A program made the translations under genes and the position numbers. A stretch of 32,986 nt of DNA from an uncultured Bacteroidota bacterium (GTDB lineage: Bacteria > Bacteroidota > Bacteroidia > Flavobacteriales > Flavobacteriaceae): the NCBI GenBank assembly GCA_903879875.1, contig CAIRNC010000133.1:1-32986 (forward strand). The letters run 5' to 3'. This document shows, in pieces, positions 9,019-16,936 of the stretch (position 1 is its first letter; each line of letters begins with the position of its first letter). The notes under the pieces were generated by a model, which saw nothing but the letters and a program-made list of their open reading frames with translations, was not told the DNA's origin and did no database searches.

Positions 9019-9291
9019 ATGAACAAAATAGAAATAGTTTACGGATTAATCATTGGCATTCTAGCCTCGCTTTTAGGATGTGCGCTTTTTATAGCCCTTT
9101 TTACACCTTACTCTTTTATAAACGGCATAGCACTCGTAAAAGCAGGAGGTAATTTAGGAAAACTAATCACGCTCGGCACGATTTTAAACATCATCATTTT
9201 CTTTTTATTGCTGTATTTCAAAAAAGAACTAATGGCGCGTGGCGTAGTTTTAGCCACGCTAATTTTGGCGGTTTATACGCTATTTGTGTAA
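9019..9291 (+). CDS. Small hypothetical membrane protein downstream of surE
   Basis: A 90-residue protein with three predicted membrane segments: residues about 6-30, 47-66 and 72-89. The loop after the first contains a GIALVKAGGNLGKLI stretch. I do not recognise a named family. It starts 15 bases after surE and is very likely translated from the same message. No catalytic motif is visible. The composition matches the neighbouring genes, so I treat it as a real conserved-type hypothetical. Confidence 0.75.
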   Translation: MNKIEIVYGLIIGILASLLGCALFIALFTPYSFINGIALVKAGGNLGKLITLGTILNIIIFFLLLYFKKELMARGVVLATLILAVYTLFV

Positions 9292-9330
9292 ATTCAAATT
9301 TTTGTGGTTTTGTTCCATAAATTTACTTCT

Positions 9331-9338
9331 TATCTTTG
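9331..9338 (+). promoter_or_regulatory. -7 box for the PLP enzyme gene
   Basis: TATCTTTG, an exact TAnnTTTG match, ending 18 bases before the ATG at 9357. It overlaps the upstream TTG at 9336 that would extend the reading frame, which rules out that TTG as the natural start. Confidence 0.65.
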
Positions 9339-9356
9339 CCAAAAAAACACAGACAA

Positions 9357-10502
9357 ATGAAATTCAATACCAAAGTAATTCACGGTGGACAGCATCATGA
9401 TCCCAGCACAGGAGCGGTAATGCCTCCCGTATATCAAACATCCACTTTCGTTCAAACCAGCCCAGGGCAACCCATAAACCCAGATTTCGAATACAGTAGA
9501 GCTGCAAATCCAACGCGTACGGCCTTAGAAAATGCGCTAGCAAGTATCGAAAACGGAACACGAGGATTGGCTTTTTCGTCAGGCTTGGCAGCTACTGATT
9601 GTTTGTTGCGCTCGTTCAAAGCAGGAGACGAAATCATTGCTATGGACGATTTATATGGTGGAACGTATCGAATGTTTACTAGAATATACGCCAATTCAGG
9701 CATAAAATTCCACTTTGTAGACATGAACGATTTGGATAAATTCCAAGCCTTATTGAACGAAAACACAAAATTGGTTTGGGTAGAAACACCTACAAATCCA
9801 TTAATGAAACTTGCCGATATTGAAGCCATTGCTAAAATTACCAAAGCAAGAAACATCCTTTTTGCAGTGGACAATACCTTTGCAACGCCTTATCTTCAAA
9901 AACCTTTGGATTTAGGTGCTGATATTGTCATGCACTCAGCAACCAAATATTTAGGTGGACATTCTGATGTTATAGCGGGTGCATTGATTGTAAACGATAC
10001 CGCATTAGGCGATCAATTACACTTTCAACAATTTGCAACGGGTGCTACGCTAGGGCCAATGGATAGTTTTTTGGTTTTAAGAGGCATCAAAACATTGCAT
10101 TTGCGTGTGCAAAGACATTGCGAAAATGGGGCAAAAGTAGTCGAATTTTTAAGCAATCATCCCAAAATAAAAACAGTTTATTATCCAGGATTAGCGAGTC
10201 ATCCGCATCATGAAATAGCTAAAAAACAGATGAAAGGTTTTGGTGGAATGGTCTCTTTTACTTTTGCATCAAGTAAAAAAGAAGATGCGATTTCGTTTTT
10301 AGAAAAGCTAAGCGTTTTCACTTTAGCAGAATCTTTAGGCGGTGTAGAATCATTGGCCAATCATCCAGCTTTAATGACACACGCTTCCATCCCAGAAGAC
10401 AAAAGAAAGGCAATTGGCATATCAGACGATTTAGTTCGATTGAGTGTTGGTGTAGAAGATGCCGATGATTTAATCGAAGACTTAAAACAAGCGTTGGAAT
10501 AA
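9357..10502 (+). CDS. Cystathionine gamma-synthase / gamma-lyase family PLP enzyme
   Basis: A 381-residue fold-type I PLP enzyme of the Cys/Met metabolism (trans-sulfuration) family. Seen: YSRAANPTRTALENALA (phosphate-binding Tyr and Arg of the neighbouring subunit), AFSSGLAAT, DDLYGGTYR, WVETPTNP, AVDNTFATPY (Asp pairing with the PLP nitrogen), and SATKYLGGHSDV with the Schiff-base Lys197. C-terminal EDADDLIEDL is typical. Family members cannot be told apart safely by motif: cystathionine gamma-synthase, beta-lyase and gamma-lyase are all possible, and flavobacterial annotation commonly says cystathionine gamma-synthase. The ATG at 9357 is chosen because a promoter box occupies the upstream extension. 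It ends before a bidirectional terminator shared with the facing gene. Confidence 0.9.
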   Translation: MKFNTKVIHGGQHHDPSTGAVMPPVYQTSTFVQTSPGQPINPDFEYSRAANPTRTALENALASIENGTRGLAFSSGLAATDCLLRSFKAGDEIIAMDDLYGGTYRMFTRIYANSGIKFHFVDMNDLDKFQALLNENTKLVWVETPTNPLMKLADIEAIAKITKARNILFAVDNTFATPYLQKPLDLGADIVMHSATKYLGGHSDVIAGALIVNDTALGDQLHFQQFATGATLGPMDSFLVLRGIKTLHLRVQRHCENGAKVVEFLSNHPKIKTVYYPGLASHPHHEIAKKQMKGFGGMVSFTFASSKKEDAISFLEKLSVFTLAESLGGVESLANHPALMTHASIPEDKRKAIGISDDLVRLSVGVEDADDLIEDLKQALE

Positions 10503-10520
10503 TAATCCAAGTAGAACTAT

Positions 10521-10560
10521 AAAACCGCAATCTATTTTCTAATACTTTGCGGTTTTTTTA
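10521..10560. terminator. Bidirectional terminator between the PLP enzyme and the facing outer-membrane-like gene
   Basis: Stem AAAACCGCAA (10521-10530) pairs with TTGCGGTTTT (10547-10556) around a 16-base loop, followed by more T. The facing gene's stop lies in the last bases of this element, so it can end transcription from both sides. Confidence 0.75.
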
Positions 10561-11340
10561 TTGATCCAAATAATAAATATAACCCACATTCAACCATACC
10601 AACCAGTCGTTGGCTTTGTTTTCAGTATAAATAGTAGGATCGGGTCTTAGTCCATCCACCCAATCCGAAAAGTAGTATTGCATTTTTACTTCAAAAATCA
10701 AATCCGACAACGGATCTAATTTATAACGCGTACCCACACTTCCAACAATTGACATAACGCTACCCGAACTGTTAGCGGTAGCTCCAATATATTTTGGCAA
10801 AGTAGTAATAGAATTATCTAAAGGGCCTAGCAATGAATAAGCTTTTGGGTTATAAAAACTACAATGTGCCCCAACACTAAAATAAGGATTGTAGCTTCCA
10901 GTTGTATTTTCAAAATAATGAACGTTGGTTAAATAATATTCCAACTGCAACCCCACATTAATAATCTCCGTTTCACCTCGCATAGCTCTTAGTTGTTGTA
11001 CTCCTAGTGAATTACTGCTGTTATCAACCCATCGGCCGTAATGCTGAAATTTAGATTTTGTATAGGATATTTCAGTTCTTAATTTAAAATGTTCATCAAA
11101 ATAAGTTTCTGGTTTATAATGATTATAGCCAATATAAGAAAGATTGACGTAATGAATAAACCCAATTCCAAAACCAGTATTGCCCATATAAGCACCTAAT
11201 TCGCTACGTTCGCCATAGTCGGATTGAAAAGATACGGGACCAGCTATAACACCGATTTCACTAGAAAAACCACGTTGTGCAATGAGGCAGTTGGCAAAAC
11301 CAAATATAAAAAACACGGAAAGGAGTAGTTGTTTGCGCAT
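10558..11340 (-). CDS. Exported outer-membrane-type protein, THC0290_0291-like family
   Basis: A 260-residue protein starting MRKQLLLSVFFIFGFANCLIAQ, a good signal peptide ending in AQ. The mature part alternates aromatic and polar residues in beta-hairpin patterns (HYVNLSYIGY, RTEISYTKSKFQHYG, GLQLEYYLTNVHYFEN, GAHCSFYNPKAY, EVKMQYYFSDWVDGL), ending LVWLNVGYIYYLDQ with a terminal aromatic strand. This suggests a small outer-membrane beta-barrel. The sequence resembles what I recall as the uncharacterised flavobacterial THC0290_0291 family; I cannot verify this. The frame extends six codons upstream to 11358, but a -7 box at 11366-11373 leaves no leader there, so I prefer 11340. It is divergent from gdhA across about 260 bases. 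Confidence 0.75.
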   Translation of the reverse strand: MRKQLLLSVFFIFGFANCLIAQRGFSSEIGVIAGPVSFQSDYGERSELGAYMGNTGFGIGFIHYVNLSYIGYNHYKPETYFDEHFKLRTEISYTKSKFQHYGRWVDNSSNSLGVQQLRAMRGETEIINVGLQLEYYLTNVHYFENTTGSYNPYFSVGAHCSFYNPKAYSLLGPLDNSITTLPKYIGATANSSGSVMSIVGSVGTRYKLDPLSDLIFEVKMQYYFSDWVDGLRPDPTIYTENKANDWLVWLNVGYIYYLDQ

Positions 11341-11365
11341 TACTTGTTGTGATTTCAAATCGTTA

Positions 11366-11373
11366 CAAATGTA
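11366..11373 (-). promoter_or_regulatory. -7 box for the outer-membrane-like gene
   Basis: Minus-strand TACATTTG, an exact TAnnTTTG match, 25 bases before the preferred start. Only 7 bases separate it from the alternative upstream ATG, which argues against that ATG. Confidence 0.55.
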
Positions 11374-11545
11374 TAAAATAGTGTTTATAAATTAAATAAA
11401 ATTAAAAAATTCTTATTTATATAAGAAAATAGTAATGATTTGGTTTAAACCCTTTAATTTATTCTTGGTTTTATTGAGATTATTTAATAAAAAGATAATT
11501 CTATTGAGAATTTTAAAAATATACGTCAGTATTTTAATAATTATG

Positions 11546-11553
11546 TATATTTG
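11546..11553 (+). promoter_or_regulatory. -7 box for gdhA
   Basis: TATATTTG, an exact TAnnTTTG match, 47 bases before the gdhA ATG. The expected transcription start is a few bases downstream, immediately before a perfect palindrome. Confidence 0.65.
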
Positions 11554-11563
11554 TCCAATCAAC

Positions 11564-11575
11564 GAAAACGTTTTC
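11564..11575. promoter_or_regulatory. Palindromic operator-like site at the gdhA transcription start
   Basis: GAAAACGTTTTC is a perfect 12-bp palindrome with a central CG, ten bases after the -7 box. The flank adds a partial second half-site, AAAACGTT at 11578-11585. Palindromes with a central CG flanked by A/T tracts are typical of LacI-type repressor sites. The position over the start of the transcript suggests repression of gdhA. The regulator is not in this window. Confidence 0.5.
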
Positions 11576-11600
11576 TTAAAACGTTATTAATCTAATAATC

Positions 11601-12944
11601 ATGTCACAAAGTATTCAATCTTTTGTAGAAGCAGTTGCAAAAAAAAATCCTAATGAGCCTGAATTCATGCAGGCTGTTCACGAAGTTGCTGAAACAGTAA
11701 TTCCGTTTATTGAAGAAAATAAAAAATACCAAAACAAAATGCTTTTGGAAAGAATGGTAGAATCAGATCGTATTATTATGTTCCGTGTAGTTTGGACCGA
11801 TGATGCTGGAAACACGCAAGTGAACAGAGGCTATCGTATTCAAATGAATTCAGCTATCGGACCATACAAAGGAGGAATTCGTTTTCATCCATCGGTTAAC
11901 TTAAGTATCTTAAAATTCTTAGCTTTCGAACAAACGTTCAAAAACAGCTTAACTACATTGCCAATGGGTGGTGGAAAAGGGGGTGCTGATTTTGACCCAA
12001 AAGGAAAATCAGATAATGAAGTAATGCGTTTTTGTCAAGCATTTATGACGGAATTGTCTAAACATATTGGTGCTGACACTGACGTTCCTGCTGGAGATAT
12101 CGGAGTAGGCGGAAGAGAAGTAGGGTATATGTTTGGTCAATACAAAAGATTAAGAAATGAATTTACAGGAGTTTTAACTGGAAAAGGAATTTCTTTTGGA
12201 GGATCATTAATTCGTCCTGAAGCTACTGGATATGGCGATGTGTATTTTGCACAAAGTATGCTTGCAACTAAAGGCGACAGTTTTACCGGAAAAACAGTAG
12301 TTGTTTCTGGTTCAGGAAACGTAGCGCAATATGCTGCTGAAAAAGCAACACAATTAGGTGGTAAAGTAGTTACTATGTCTGACTCATCAGGATATATCTA
12401 CGATGCTGACGGAATTACAGCTGAGAAATTGGCTTATGTAATGGAAATTAAAAACGAATTAAGAGGTAGAATTAGTGATTATTTGACTAAATATCCTAAC
12501 GCTAAATTCGTAGCAGGAAAACGTCCATGGGAAGTGAAATGTGATGTTGCATTACCATGTGCTACTCAAAACGAATTGAACGAAGATGAAGCTAAAGCGC
12601 TTGTTGCTAACGGATGTATCTGTGTAGCTGAAGGTGCTAATATGCCTTCAACTCCAGAAGCGGTAACGGTTTTCCAAAAAGCAAAAATCTTATTTGCTCC
12701 AGGTAAAGCATCAAATGCTGGTGGTGTTGCAACTTCAGGTTTAGAAATGTCTCAAAACTCTTTGCGTTTAAGCTGGTCTTCTGAAGAAGTAGACGAAAGA
12801 TTAAAAAACATCATGTTAGCAATTCACGCTTCATGTGTAAAATATGGTACAGATGCATCGGGTTATGTGGACTACGTAAAAGGAGCTAACATTGCTGGAT
12901 TCGTAAAAGTAGCTGATGCCATGCTAGCACAAGGAGTGGTATAA
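11601..12944 (+). CDS. gdhA: Glutamate dehydrogenase (NADP-type, hexameric)
   Basis: A 447-residue enzyme that makes glutamate from 2-oxoglutarate and ammonium in the cytoplasm. Seen: substrate-binding Lys90 in GPYKGGIRFHP, catalytic Lys126 in PMGGGKGGADFDPKG, the GADTDVPAGDIGVGGREVGY segment with the catalytic Asp, and the dinucleotide fold with VVSGSGNVAQYAAEKA. Length fits the short hexameric class (about 450 residues). NADP preference is inferred from overall similarity to E. coli-type GdhA. The coding sequence is richer in GCT, GAA and similar preferred codons than many neighbours, fitting a highly expressed gene. It has its own promoter, a palindromic site at the start of transcription, and a terminator about 25 bases after the stop. 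Confidence 0.95.
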   Translation: MSQSIQSFVEAVAKKNPNEPEFMQAVHEVAETVIPFIEENKKYQNKMLLERMVESDRIIMFRVVWTDDAGNTQVNRGYRIQMNSAIGPYKGGIRFHPSVNLSILKFLAFEQTFKNSLTTLPMGGGKGGADFDPKGKSDNEVMRFCQAFMTELSKHIGADTDVPAGDIGVGGREVGYMFGQYKRLRNEFTGVLTGKGISFGGSLIRPEATGYGDVYFAQSMLATKGDSFTGKTVVVSGSGNVAQYAAEKATQLGGKVVTMSDSSGYIYDADGITAEKLAYVMEIKNELRGRISDYLTKYPNAKFVAGKRPWEVKCDVALPCATQNELNEDEAKALVANGCICVAEGANMPSTPEAVTVFQKAKILFAPGKASNAGGVATSGLEMSQNSLRLSWSSEEVDERLKNIMLAIHASCVKYGTDASGYVDYVKGANIAGFVKVADAMLAQGVV

Positions 12945-12966
12945 CCAACCATTTTTATAAACAACT

Positions 12967-13001
12967 AAAAATGCTTTCCATTTTGGAAGGCATTTTTTTT
13001 T
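12967..13001 (+). terminator. Rho-independent terminator of gdhA
   Basis: Stem AAAATGCTTTCC (12968-12979), loop ATTTT, then GGAAGGCATTTT with a run of T to 13001. One G-T pair. It lies 23 bases after the gdhA stop. Confidence 0.85.
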
Positions 13002-13039
13002 GCTTTGTATATTAAAACCTAAATAATTTCGTTTTGTAT

Positions 13040-13047
13040 TATATTTG
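13040..13047 (+). promoter_or_regulatory. -7 box for the porZ-like gene
   Basis: TATATTTG, an exact TAnnTTTG match, ending 21 bases before the ATG at 13069. Confidence 0.6.
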
Positions 13048-13068
13048 TGACTTCATAATAGCTTTTAA

Positions 13069-15345
13069 ATGAAATATTTTTTAACCCTTTCTCTTTTTTC
13101 GATTCAAATTGCTTTTGCACAAACCAACACGCTTTGGAAAGGCTATTTTTCCTACAACACGATTAAAGATGTTTCCCAATCCACAACAAAGCTATTTGCT
13201 GCTTCTGAAAATGCGGTCTTTTCTAAAAACACTACAACGGGATCTATAAAAACAACCAACACTATCGATGGCCTTTCAAGTCTTACGATTTCGTCTATTT
13301 ATCACAGTGCTAGTGTCAACAAAACCCTTATTGGTTATGAAAATGGATTGCTGATTGTCATCAACGAATCCGATGGGAGTATGCTAAAAGTAGTGGATAT
13401 TATCCAAAAGCAATTGCCCCCAAACGTGAAGAAAATCAATCATTTTACCGAGTTTGATGGAAAAGTTTATGTTTCTTGCGACTTTGGAATTGTGCAATTC
13501 AATCTCAGCACATTGCAATTTGGCGATACCTATTTTATAGGAACGGGCATTTCCGACATTGTTGTCAACCAAACCACTGTTTTTAATGGCTATCTGTATG
13601 CTGCTACCGCAACCCAAGGGATAAAAAAAGCGTTGCTTACCAATCCGAATCTTGTCGATGCCAACCAATGGATTGATGTTGTTGCTGGAAATTTCAACGG
13701 TATTACGTCTTTTGGCACCTATCTTTTTAGTAGTGCAACAACGGGACAAATCGCTAAGTCCACCGATGGGATTGCTTTTTCAAGTTTTGGCCCATTACTT
13801 TCTATTGCCGCAGTTGACATTCGTGCCAACGAAAAACATTTATTGATAACAACTCCAACAGCAGTTTACAGTTACAACCAACAATTAGCCCTCGAAACAC
13901 AAGTTAATAATTATCAAATTACGACGGAAACGGTTACTTTTTCATGTGCGACACTATTGGGTTCAACGCTGTACTTGGGCACAACTGCAAATGGCATCAT
14001 TACTACCAGTTCCAATACGACTAATTTTTCGTTCATCAGTCCAAGTGGTCCAATTCGGAATAATATTTTTGGTATTAATGCTTCTTCTTCTAATCTTTGG
14101 ATGGTCTATGGAGGCTACTCCCAGTATTACGACCCGAGTCCGTTGCAATATTATGGATTGAGCAAATACAACTCCAAAACGGGTTGGCTCACGATTCCGT
14201 TTAGCGAAGTAGATGGTGCAAGTAATCTGGTGCGGGTTACCGTGAATCCAAATAACGAAAATCAAATCTTTGTGAGTTCCTATTTTTCGGGTTTATTAAA
14301 GTTCGACAACAACGTGTTAACAACTCGATATATAAAAACCAATAGTGCACTAGAACCTGTTTTTGCAACCGACCCACCCGATGTTAATATTCGAATTGAA
14401 CAAAGCGCCTACGATAAAGCAGGCAATTTATGGATGACTGACGGATTGGTAACCAAAGCGTTAAAAGTGTTGAAAGCCAATGGTACTTGGCAATCCTATG
14501 ATGTGTCAACGGTTTTAACGGGCTATTCGCCTTTTGGAAGGATGGCAATAGACAAAAACGGCACCAAATGGATGTGCAACATGGGCAGTGGGCTAATCGC
14601 TTTTAACGAAACCTACAACAAACTCAAGAAAATCATGGACGATACCGATGGCAATCTTCCTTCGTCGGCGATACAAGTGGCGGCTGTTGACAATCGGAAT
14701 CAACTTTGGATTGGCACGCGTCAAGGCTTGCGTATCTTGTCGAGCGTTGATGCTGTTTTAGGTAACGATGTGCTGAAAACCTATCCGATAATTATTTTAG
14801 AAGAAGGCGTGGCGCAAGAGCTTTTATACCAACAAGTAATTACCGATATTGTGGTTGATGGCTCCAACAACAAGTGGATTTCAACTGCCGATGCAGGGGT
14901 GTTTTATGTTTCGTCGAACGGGCAGCAAACCATTTATCATTTCACCAGTTCCAATTCGCCTTTGCCGAGCAACAACGTGAACGATGTGGATATAGACCCC
15001 GCAACAGGCGAAGTGTTTTTTGCCACGGTCAACGGAATGGTTTCGTTTAAAGGGACTTCTGTAAAAGCGAGTGATAATTTAAACAACGTAGTGGTTTATC
15101 CAAATCCGGTGCGTCCCGAATTTGAAGGCACTGTAAAAATTACGGGATTATTAGATAAAGCCAATGTAAAAATCACAGACATTGAAGGCAATTTGGTTTT
15201 CGAAGTCATATCAGAAGGTGGGTCTATAGAATGGGATACCACTGCTTTTGGCAAATACAAAGTAGCTTCGGGCGTGTACATGATTTTTATTTCGGCACAA
15301 GACGGTATTGAAACCAAAGTTTCCAAAGTGATGATTATTCGATAA
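13069..15345 (+). CDS. porZ: PorZ-like beta-propeller protein of the type IX secretion system
   Basis: A 758-residue secreted protein. Signal peptide: MKYFLTLSLFSIQIAFAQ. The body consists of two-component-regulator-type propeller blades, seen as repeated motifs such as NTIDGLSSLTISSIY (about residue 64), KNGTKWMCNMGSGLIAF, NRNQLWIGTRQGLRIL and SNNKWISTADAGVFYV. The last 85 residues form a T9SS-type C-terminal domain: VVYPNPVRPEFEGTVKI, then VKITDIEGNLVFE and SGVYMIFISAQDGIETKVSKVMIIR. This architecture matches PorZ, the surface subunit of the PorU/PorV/PorQ/PorZ attachment complex that removes sorting signals and joins cargo to A-LPS in Porphyromonas gingivalis. The neighbouring recO gene fits my recollection of flavobacterial gene order. 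The alternative is a generic propeller cargo protein. Confidence 0.75.
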   Translation: MKYFLTLSLFSIQIAFAQTNTLWKGYFSYNTIKDVSQSTTKLFAASENAVFSKNTTTGSIKTTNTIDGLSSLTISSIYHSASVNKTLIGYENGLLIVINESDGSMLKVVDIIQKQLPPNVKKINHFTEFDGKVYVSCDFGIVQFNLSTLQFGDTYFIGTGISDIVVNQTTVFNGYLYAATATQGIKKALLTNPNLVDANQWIDVVAGNFNGITSFGTYLFSSATTGQIAKSTDGIAFSSFGPLLSIAAVDIRANEKHLLITTPTAVYSYNQQLALETQVNNYQITTETVTFSCATLLGSTLYLGTTANGIITTSSNTTNFSFISPSGPIRNNIFGINASSSNLWMVYGGYSQYYDPSPLQYYGLSKYNSKTGWLTIPFSEVDGASNLVRVTVNPNNENQIFVSSYFSGLLKFDNNVLTTRYIKTNSALEPVFATDPPDVNIRIEQSAYDKAGNLWMTDGLVTKALKVLKANGTWQSYDVSTVLTGYSPFGRMAIDKNGTKWMCNMGSGLIAFNETYNKLKKIMDDTDGNLPSSAIQVAAVDNRNQLWIGTRQGLRILSSVDAVLGNDVLKTYPIIILEEGVAQELLYQQVITDIVVDGSNNKWISTADAGVFYVSSNGQQTIYHFTSSNSPLPSNNVNDVDIDPATGEVFFATVNGMVSFKGTSVKASDNLNNVVVYPNPVRPEFEGTVKITGLLDKANVKITDIEGNLVFEVISEGGSIEWDTTAFGKYKVASGVYMIFISAQDGIETKVSKVMIIR

Positions 15346-15847
15346 AGACGCAATGATTGTTGATTGTAGATTGCTGATTTTTGATTTTTGATTTTTGATT
15401 GCAGATGTAGTGTTAGTATAAAATAATAGCACACTGAGTTCACGGATTGAAACGAATCCAAACGGATTTTCTAATATAATGTTAGTTTGATGTGAAGAAT
15501 AAACTAACTGCTTTTATGTTTATGATTTTAATTTTATGCTTTGTGAAACTTTGTGGAATTTTGAGAAACTCTGTGAAATAATTTAAGCTTTACCACATCC
15601 GAGCTTTTGCGAATGGACGAAGTAAAATACACAAAGAAATAAGTTTAAAATAGTTGCTTTCAAATTACTTGTATCGAACCCAAATTAAATATTAATCAGT
15701 AATAATCCGTTCAATCAGCGTTATCCGTGTGCCATTTTCAACAAGTTAAATCCCATACTCTCTTCTTAAATCTGAAATGCTTCGCCAGTTCGAGCAAAGC
15801 TCTCGGGTCAAAAATCGGCATTCAAAAATCTTAAATCATTAATAAAA
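15346..15847. repeat. Repeat-rich intergenic island 1 between porZ and recO
   Basis: About 500 bases without a supported gene. It holds a 7-bp tandem repeat, GATTTTT x3.5 at 15377-15401, after related GATTGTT/GATTGTA units. At 15539-15582 there are degenerate repeats around ACTTTGTGAA/ACTCTGTGAA. Several ACGGATT/CCGTT-type units occur (15443-15471 and 15706-15731). The 20-base string TGAAATGCTTCGCCAGTTCG at 15773-15792 recurs identically at 18607-18626. Such low-complexity intergenic families are common in flavobacterial genomes. Confidence 0.6.
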
Positions 15848-16561
15848 GTGTTAGTCAAAACCAAAGCTATTGTCATTTCAACGCTCAAATACCAAGAGAA
15901 AAGCCTGATTGTAAAATGCTTTACCCTTTCGGATGGTTTAAAGTCTTATTTTGTGCGTGATGCTTTTTCCTCTCGAAAAGTCAGTCAAAAAATAGCCTAT
16001 TTTCAACCGCTGACACTATTAGAAATCGAAGCCGTTCACAAAAACAAAGGCACATTAGAATCGTTCAAAGAAATAAAAATTGCCACGCCCTATCATTCCA
16101 TCCCGACCAATATTATAAAAAGTACGTTGGTGTTGTTTCTTTCCGAAATACTGCACCACTCCATACAAGAAGAAGAAAAAAACGAAGCCCTATTTTTGTT
16201 TTTAGAAGCTGCCCTCTTGTGGCTCGACAACCATAACGAAATAGCCAATTTTCACCTCATCTTATTGTTAGAGTGCACCAAGTTTTTTGGTTTTTACCCC
16301 GATGTTTCCCAGAGTGATGCCGCTTTTTTTGAAATGACCGAAGGCGTTTTTTCGCCCTTTCAAGCCATCAGCACATTGACCGCCCACGAAACCAAGTTGC
16401 TCAAAAAACTATTGCATCTAAAATTTGACGACCAAGCCAAAACCTTTCATGTCGTGGAACGCCAATTGCTTTTAAAAATCATGATGGATTACTACAGTTT
16501 TCACCTCGATGGTTTTAGACGTCCCAAATCCTTGGACATTCTGAAAGAAGTTTTTTCCTAA
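15848..16561 (+). CDS. recO: DNA repair protein RecO
   Basis: RecO anneals complementary strands and, with RecR, loads RecA onto SSB-coated DNA. The 237-residue protein begins MLVKTKAIVISTLKYQEKSL, the OB-fold start typical of RecO. It continues with FTLSDGLKSYFVRDAFSS, a helical centre (LFLSEILHHSIQEEEKNE), LLLECTKFFGFYPD (about residue 137) and ends with LLKIMMDYYSFHLDGFRRPKSLDIL, a conserved C-terminal signature. The start is GTG at 15848. No better in-frame ATG precedes the conserved N-terminus. Repeat-rich DNA flanks the gene on both sides. Confidence 0.92.
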   Translation: MLVKTKAIVISTLKYQEKSLIVKCFTLSDGLKSYFVRDAFSSRKVSQKIAYFQPLTLLEIEAVHKNKGTLESFKEIKIATPYHSIPTNIIKSTLVLFLSEILHHSIQEEEKNEALFLFLEAALLWLDNHNEIANFHLILLLECTKFFGFYPDVSQSDAAFFEMTEGVFSPFQAISTLTAHETKLLKKLLHLKFDDQAKTFHVVERQLLLKIMMDYYSFHLDGFRRPKSLDILKEVFS

Positions 16562-16936
16562 ACCGATTGATTGCAATGGCAATGGCAATGGCAATTTCAA
16601 TTTCAATTTCAATTTCAATGGGAATAGGAATAGCCCACCGATAACACGGATTTCAATCGATATGCACGGATTTTATTTTAAACAATAGACGATTTGTTAC
16701 TATTGTCAAAGTGTTTCGTTTGTCATGCTGACGAAGGAAGTATCACATAACGAGAGCAATTAATGGGTGAAAATCCTCAAATCTGTGGCAAGTTTTTCTT
16801 TTGGTATTTGTAAAGACAGTCATTTTTATATTATACCCATTTTAATACCCAGAAAAATTTATTTTAAACTTTTGAAAATCATATCCTTTAAATTCTTAAG
16901 TTTGACAATCAATCTAATACTATAACAACCAACCCC
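16562..16936. repeat. Repeat-rich intergenic island 2 between recO and the seven-repeat gene
   Basis: No gene. Just after recO lie two adjoining hexanucleotide arrays: GCAATG x3 plus GCAAT (16573-16595) and TTCAAT x4 (16596-16619), then GGAATA-type units. Next come CCGATAACACGGATTT-type units (16637-16675), resembling in reverse those of island 1, and the string TGTCATGCTGACGAAGGAAG (16719-16738), which I recall as a frequent intergenic repeat in Flavobacteriia. A -7 box for the next gene closes the region. Confidence 0.65.
16897..16904 (+). promoter_or_regulatory. -7 box for the seven-repeat secreted protein
   Basis: TAAGTTTG, an exact TAnnTTTG match, 32 bases before the ATG at 16937. Confidence 0.5.

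Noticed and set aside
9336..9356. Upstream TTG start for the PLP enzyme
   Set aside because: It lies inside the TATCTTTG promoter box; the ATG at 9357 gives the usual family N-terminus.
9452..9874. Antisense frame inside the PLP enzyme gene
   Set aside because: Shadow of a strongly conserved coding sequence with no supporting signals.
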